Of a stretch of DNA of 64,000 nucleotides, positions 60,137 through 64,000 are shown one piece after another. The notes beneath the pieces were generated by a model, which did no database searches, had not been told where the DNA came from, and saw only the letters and a list, made by a program, of their open reading frames with translations. The stretch covers positions 1,115,836 to 1,179,835 of the forward strand of contig NZ_CP065856.1 of assembly GCF_016065055.1 (NCBI RefSeq). The letters run 5' to 3'. Within the stretch, counting starts at the first letter, position 1. Each line of letters opens with the position of its first letter. The stretch is from Halosimplex litoreum (GTDB taxonomy: Archaea; Halobacteriota; Halobacteria; Halobacteriales; Haloarculaceae). A program made the translations under genes and the position numbers.

Positions 60137-60730
60137 ATGAGCACAGACACATCCTCGGTCGTATCGGCGGACACACAGCGGAGCTGGCGGTATCTGTTGG
60201 GTGCCGGTGTCCTGATCACGGTCCTCGGACTGATCGCGATCGCCGCGCCGTTCGTGACGGGCGTCGCGGTCTCGGTCCTGCTGGGCGCGTTGCTGGTCGT
60301 CGGCGCGCTCGGGCACGCCGTCAACGCCTTCTCGGCGGGCGGGGTCGCCGGAACCGTCTGGCAGGTCGCGCTCGCGGCCATCTACGCGGTCGCCGGGATC
60401 TCGCTGCTGGCGAACCCGGTGCTCGGCCTGACGACCGTGACGATCCTGCTCATCGTCTACTTCGCCGTGGAAGGCCTCGTCGAGGTCGCGATGGGCGTCG
60501 GGACGCGCTCGGACCCCAACTGGCCCTGGTACGTCGTGAGCGGGACTGTCTCGGTGGGGCTGGCCGTCCTGTTGTGGGCCGGCTTCCCGAGCACGGCCGC
60601 GTGGGCGGTCGGACTCCTGACCGGGGTGCACCTGCTGTCGACCGGCCTCCTGTTGGCGTACGTCGGCTACACGGGCCGGCGGAACGTCGCCGCGAGCGGC
60701 GAGGCGACGGGCGAAGCCAGAGCCGGGTGA
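60137..60730 (+). CDS. HdeD/DUF308 family membrane protein
   Basis: A 197-aa protein with six membrane helices in three pairs (LLGAGVLITVLGLIAIAAPF, VSVLLGALLVVGALGHAVNA, VALAAIYAVAGISLLANPVL and so on), the layout of HdeD (DUF308). The pattern GxxLLxxPxxxL after helix pairs is visible (GISLLANPVLGLTTVTILLI). HdeD is linked to acid resistance in enterobacteria; in haloarchaea the role is unknown. Confidence 0.82.
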   Translation: MSTDTSSVVSADTQRSWRYLLGAGVLITVLGLIAIAAPFVTGVAVSVLLGALLVVGALGHAVNAFSAGGVAGTVWQVALAAIYAVAGISLLANPVLGLTTVTILLIVYFAVEGLVEVAMGVGTRSDPNWPWYVVSGTVSVGLAVLLWAGFPSTAAWAVGLLTGVHLLSTGLLLAYVGYTGRRNVAASGEATGEARAG

Positions 60731-60900
60731 CCGGCCGGCTCGACACGGGTTCGAACCGATTTCCCGGGTGCTCCGGGGACCATCGCCACGGGAACGGCAC
60801 CCCTTACTCCGCTTCTCCGGGAGATTACTCGCGGTTCGGCGACCTTTCTCGTCGTTGGCGCGTCTATTACTATGTGTGAACTCCACTCACGGTCGGACGT

Positions 60901-61398
60901 ATGAGTTCACTCGTCGTACTGGCGTTCGACACCGAAGACGGCGCCGAGCAGATGCGCGAGAAGATGTACGACTTCCAGCGGCGGGAGCTGATCACACTCG
61001 ACGACGCCGCGGTGATGGTCCGAAAGGAGAACGGTCGCGCGAAGGTCAAACAGGCCCATAGCCTCGTCGGCGCGGGCGCCCTCGGCGGTGCCTTCTGGGG
61101 CATGCTGATCGGGCTGCTGTTTTTCGCTCCGTGGGCGGGGTTGCTCGCGGGTGCCGCCGCCGGCGCGGTCTCCGGAAAGCTCGGTGACATCGGGATCGAC
61201 GACTCGTTCATCGAGGAGGTCAGCGAGACCGTCGAGCCGGGTCACTCGGCACTGTTCCTCCTCACTCGCGACGCCAACCTGGAGCGCATCGCCGAGGAGA
61301 CCGGGGACGTGGACTTCGAGGTCATCGAGACCAACCTCTCTCCCGACGAGGAGACGCAGCTACGCGAGACGTTCGCCGCAGAAGAGGTCGCTGGATGA
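60901..61398 (+). CDS. DUF1269 family protein
   Basis: A 165-aa protein. MSSLVVLAFDTEDGAEQMRE starts a ferredoxin-like domain. A hydrophobic Gly-rich hairpin follows (GALGGAFWGMLIGLLFFAPW, then GLLAGAAAGAVSGKLGDIGI), and then an ending domain with EVSETVEPGHSALFLLTRDA. This is the DUF1269 plan. Function is unknown; it is associated with membranes. A TATTAC element near 60867 may be its TATA box. Confidence 0.8.
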   Translation: MSSLVVLAFDTEDGAEQMREKMYDFQRRELITLDDAAVMVRKENGRAKVKQAHSLVGAGALGGAFWGMLIGLLFFAPWAGLLAGAAAGAVSGKLGDIGIDDSFIEEVSETVEPGHSALFLLTRDANLERIAEETGDVDFEVIETNLSPDEETQLRETFAAEEVAG

Positions 61399-61535
61399 AG
61401 CGACAGCCGCCGCGGCGCGACCGGTCGCGCCGCAGACCAGTCGGAGCGTAGCACACTCATACTGCCGGCGGTCGTCGCTCGGGTCGGCCGCCCGACGACC
61501 CCGGTTCGATTCGCGACGGAGACCACCCGAGATAG

Positions 61536-63029
61536 ATGCGACTCGTTCAGGTCCTGATCCCGGAAGGGAATCGCGCGCCCGTCCTCGACGCGCTCGACGA
61601 GGAGGGCATCGACTACGCCGTGTTCGACGAGGTCGGCCGCGGCGACTTCGAGGCGATGGCACAGTTCCCGGTCCCGCCGGGCGGGGTCGAACCGGTGCTG
61701 GAGGACCTCGTGGCCGCCGGTATCCGCGAGGACTCCTACACTATCGTCGTGCCCACGGAGACGGTCGTCTCCCAGCGGCTCTCGGCGCTCGCCGAGAAGT
61801 TCCCCGGACTCCGGATCTCCCGCGAGGAGCTGTACGCCCGGGCTCAAGATCTGGCACCCGCCAATTCGACGTTTTTCGCCTTCCTCCTGCTGAGTACCGT
61901 CATCGCGACGACCGGGCTGTTGCTCGATTCCGCGGCGACGATCATCGGCGCGATGGTCGTCGCTCCGCTGATGGGACCGGCGATCTCCGCCTCGGTGGGA
62001 ACGATCCTCGACGAGCCGAAGATGGCCCGTCGGGGCGCCGTGTTGCAGGCGACGGGGCTCGTCGCAGCGATCGCGACGGCGGCCGTCATGGGACTGGTCC
62101 TCCAGCAGACCATCCTCGTTCCACCCGGACTCGACATCACGACCATCCCGCAGGTCGCCGAACGGACGAGCCCGAACTTCCTGTCGCTGTTTCTCGCGCT
62201 CGGGTCCGGGCTCGCCGGGTCGATCAGCATCATGCGCGGGTCGGGTTCGACCCTGGTCGGCGTCGCGATCGCCGTCGCGCTCGTCCCGCCCGCGGCGACC
62301 GCCGGGCTCGGCATCGCCTTCGGCCCGCCCGGCGTCGTCGTCGCGGCGACCGTCCTCGTCGTCGTCAACCTGCTCGCGATCAACGTCTCGGCGCTCGTCC
62401 TGTTCTATCTCTCGGGGTTCAAACCGATCGACGCGGGACAGTTCGAAGGCGTCCGCGCCTCGGTGTTCTCCCGCGTCGTCGTCCTCGCCGTCGCGATCGC
62501 CGTCCTCTCGATCGCACTCGGCGCCGTCACGTGGACGACCTACCAGACTCAGTCGTTCGAACAGCGCGTCTCGGGCGAACTGCAACAGCGCTTCGACGAG
62601 GCCGACGTCGAAGGGGTCGAACTCCTCTCGGTCGGCGTCGACTACGAACCGATCGACCTGATCCTCGGGAACGAGGCGCGGGTGAACGTACTGGTCGGCC
62701 TCCCGCGCAACGAGACGGCCCCGCCCGACCTCGCCCAGCGGTGGGACGATCAGCTGTCCGCCGAGTTCGACCGCGAGATGGTCGTTCGCGTCGGCTTCGT
62801 CGAGGAGCAACTCTCCGAAGGCGACGTCGCCGGGTCCGAACCGGCGACCGGCGACGGCACGACGTTCGGCGGCGGAACGTTGTCGGAGAGCGAGAGCGGG
62901 TTCGGGCCCGACGCACCCACCGCTGGTCTCCGACCCGGACGATCCGAACCGCGGGGTGACGGCGAGTCCGTGGCCGGTCGACCGTCCGTCGATCGAACTG
63001 TGTGGGTACCCTCTCTATTGTGCCAGTGA
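61536..63029 (+). CDS. DUF389 / TIGR00341 family membrane protein
   Basis: A 497-aa protein. MRLVQVLIPEGNRAPVLDAL starts a small regulatory-type domain of about 100 residues. The membrane domain follows with about eight helices, including TIIGAMVVAPLMGPAISASV (about residues 145-165), SIMRGSGSTLVGVAIAVALV and ATVLVVVNLLAINVSALVLF, all diagnostic of DUF389. The C-terminal soluble part ends in a low-complexity acidic tail. Function is unknown. Confidence 0.88.
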   Translation: MRLVQVLIPEGNRAPVLDALDEEGIDYAVFDEVGRGDFEAMAQFPVPPGGVEPVLEDLVAAGIREDSYTIVVPTETVVSQRLSALAEKFPGLRISREELYARAQDLAPANSTFFAFLLLSTVIATTGLLLDSAATIIGAMVVAPLMGPAISASVGTILDEPKMARRGAVLQATGLVAAIATAAVMGLVLQQTILVPPGLDITTIPQVAERTSPNFLSLFLALGSGLAGSISIMRGSGSTLVGVAIAVALVPPAATAGLGIAFGPPGVVVAATVLVVVNLLAINVSALVLFYLSGFKPIDAGQFEGVRASVFSRVVVLAVAIAVLSIALGAVTWTTYQTQSFEQRVSGELQQRFDEADVEGVELLSVGVDYEPIDLILGNEARVNVLVGLPRNETAPPDLAQRWDDQLSAEFDREMVVRVGFVEEQLSEGDVAGSEPATGDGTTFGGGTLSESESGFGPDAPTAGLRPGRSEPRGDGESVAGRPSVDRTVWVPSLLCQ

Positions 63030-63060
63030 TCGTACCCCGTATATCGGCCCCGTCTCCGCC

Positions 63061-64000
63061 ATGACACAGCTACGCCCGGTCGTCGGCACCCCCGACGAAT
63101 ACGATCTTGACGACTCGAACCGCGTCCCGTGGATCCTCGGGACCCACCTCCACCCCGAGGTCGGGCCGCTCGATCGCGCGCCCTCGGGATCGCGCGTCTG
63201 CATGATCGAAGCCCACGGGTTCGCCCGTCGCAAGCCCTACCACCACCACAAGCTCACACTCGTCTTCGCCGCGATGCGTCACGTCCGCGACGAACTCCGC
63301 GAGGCTGGCTACGAGGTCGAGTACGTGCGGACCGAAACCTTCCGCGAGGGTCTCGCGACGTACTTCGACCGCCACCCCGACGACACGCTCGTCGCCATGC
63401 GCTCGCCGAGCCACCGCAGCGGCGACCGCTTCGCCGATCTGGTCGACGCCGTCGGCGGCGACCTCGAACTCGTCGGCAACGAACTGTTCTGCTCCACCCG
63501 CGCCGCCTTCGACGAGTGGGCCGACGGCGAGACCGACGCCTTCCGCCACGAGGGGTTCTACCGGTGGCTGCGCAGCGAGAGCGGCGTTCTCCTGCGCGAG
63601 GACGGGAGCCCGGTCGGCGGCGAGTGGAACTTGGACGAGGACAATCGCGAGTTCCCGCCCGACGACTGGGCGGCCCCGCCGGTCTACGAGCCCGAACTCG
63701 ACGATCTGACCGCGGAAGTGAGCGAGTGGGTCGCCGCGGAGTTCGACACCTGGGGGTCGACGTCGGACTTTCCCTGGTCGGTCACCCGCGAGGACGCGCT
63801 CGCCGCCCTCGACCACTTCGTCACCGAGCGCTTGCCCGAATTCGGCCCCTATCAGGACGCGATGCGCGCCGACGACCCCGCGATGGCCCACGCGCTGTTG
63901 TCGCCCGCGGTCAACCTCGGCCTGCTCCATCCCTGGGAGGCGGTCACCGCGATCGAGGACGCCTACCGGTCCCGCGACGACGTGCCACTCAACTCCGCAG
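63061..64000 (+). CDS. FeS-type photolyase/cryptochrome, 5' part
   Basis: The first 313 codons are present; the gene continues beyond the window. WILGTHLHPEVGPLD (about residues 24-38), RKPYHHHKLTLVFAAMRHVR (about 57-76), VAMRSPSH and GEWNLDEDNREFPPDDW (about 192-208) are characteristic of the deoxyribodipyrimidine photolyase-related group (bacterial/archaeal (6-4) photolyases with an iron-sulfur cluster). Such proteins repair UV lesions using FAD and a deazaflavin-type antenna, which suits a sunlit hypersaline habitat. The cluster-binding cysteines would be in the missing C-terminal half. Confidence 0.85.
   Translation, partial: MTQLRPVVGTPDEYDLDDSNRVPWILGTHLHPEVGPLDRAPSGSRVCMIEAHGFARRKPYHHHKLTLVFAAMRHVRDELREAGYEVEYVRTETFREGLATYFDRHPDDTLVAMRSPSHRSGDRFADLVDAVGGDLELVGNELFCSTRAAFDEWADGETDAFRHEGFYRWLRSESGVLLREDGSPVGGEWNLDEDNREFPPDDWAAPPVYEPELDDLTAEVSEWVAAEFDTWGSTSDFPWSVTREDALAALDHFVTERLPEFGPYQDAMRADDPAMAHALLSPAVNLGLLHPWEAVTAIEDAYRSRDDVPLNSA

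Overview
The window is chromosomal DNA from a haloarchaeon (class Halobacteria). It is very GC-rich, its proteins are strongly acidic, and many genes have a TATA-like box about 26 bp upstream of a start codon with almost no leader. Several genes belong to families confined to or typical of haloarchaea: split GMP synthase (GuaAA), DUF2070, Tat/lipobox lipoproteins with Thr/Pro linkers, Htr-type transducers, and a MoxR/DUF58/DUF4129 cluster. The genus cannot be fixed from sequence alone.

Region by region. 1-20.5 kb is ordinary core chromosome: an alkyltransferase fragment, a Nudix hydrolase, a bifunctional-nuclease family protein, an RND/MMPL permease, a LeuA/CimA-type synthase, DUF192, a chemotaxis-type transducer, lipoproteins, GuaAA, DUF2070, a sulfatase and an M48 protease. 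It ends at a tRNA-Ser(CGA) gene (20410-20493, minus). Between genes lie a 57-bp tandem repeat, large hairpins and a dispersed repeat whose second copy is at 55.07 kb.

20.5-46.65 kb is an accessory island in which every gene reads on the minus strand. I interpret it as a type IV secretion-like apparatus that carries polymorphic toxins. The core operon (35.9 to 30.2 kb) encodes a PrgI-like membrane protein, a VirB4 split into N-terminal and ATPase polypeptides, a small protein made of one domain (here 'domain X'), and a TrbL/VirB6-like membrane protein. A second block (46.65 to 42.5 kb) encodes two small membrane proteins, a membrane-anchored Lon-like protease, a VirB2-like pilin and a large surface protein. 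Two further TrbL/VirB6-like proteins carry long soluble C-terminal extensions. One (27.65-30.16 kb) ends in an apparent ADP-ribosyltransferase domain; the other (40.3-42.2 kb) ends in a glycine-zipper hydrophobic segment. Each is followed at once by a partner gene, probably immunity or chaperone. Around them are orphan C-terminal cassettes without the membrane part, each with its own partner, plus duplicated, frameshifted and nonsense-mutated copies. This is the layout expected of recombining polymorphic toxins. Domain X occurs alone in the core operon and again at the C-terminus of two partner proteins, which links partners to the machine. I found no relaxase, VirD4-type coupling protein or integrase in the island.

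46.9-64 kb returns to core-type genes: MoxR ATPase; a Tat lipoprotein; a DUF4129 / DUF7269-DUF58 fusion / membrane-protein operon; hydantoinase/oxoprolinase subunits HyuA and HyuB separated by the second dispersed repeat; a lipoprotein; a calcineurin-like phosphoesterase with membrane segments inside its catalytic domain; HdeD-like, DUF1269-like and DUF389 membrane proteins; and the start of an FeS-type photolyase/cryptochrome cut by the window edge.
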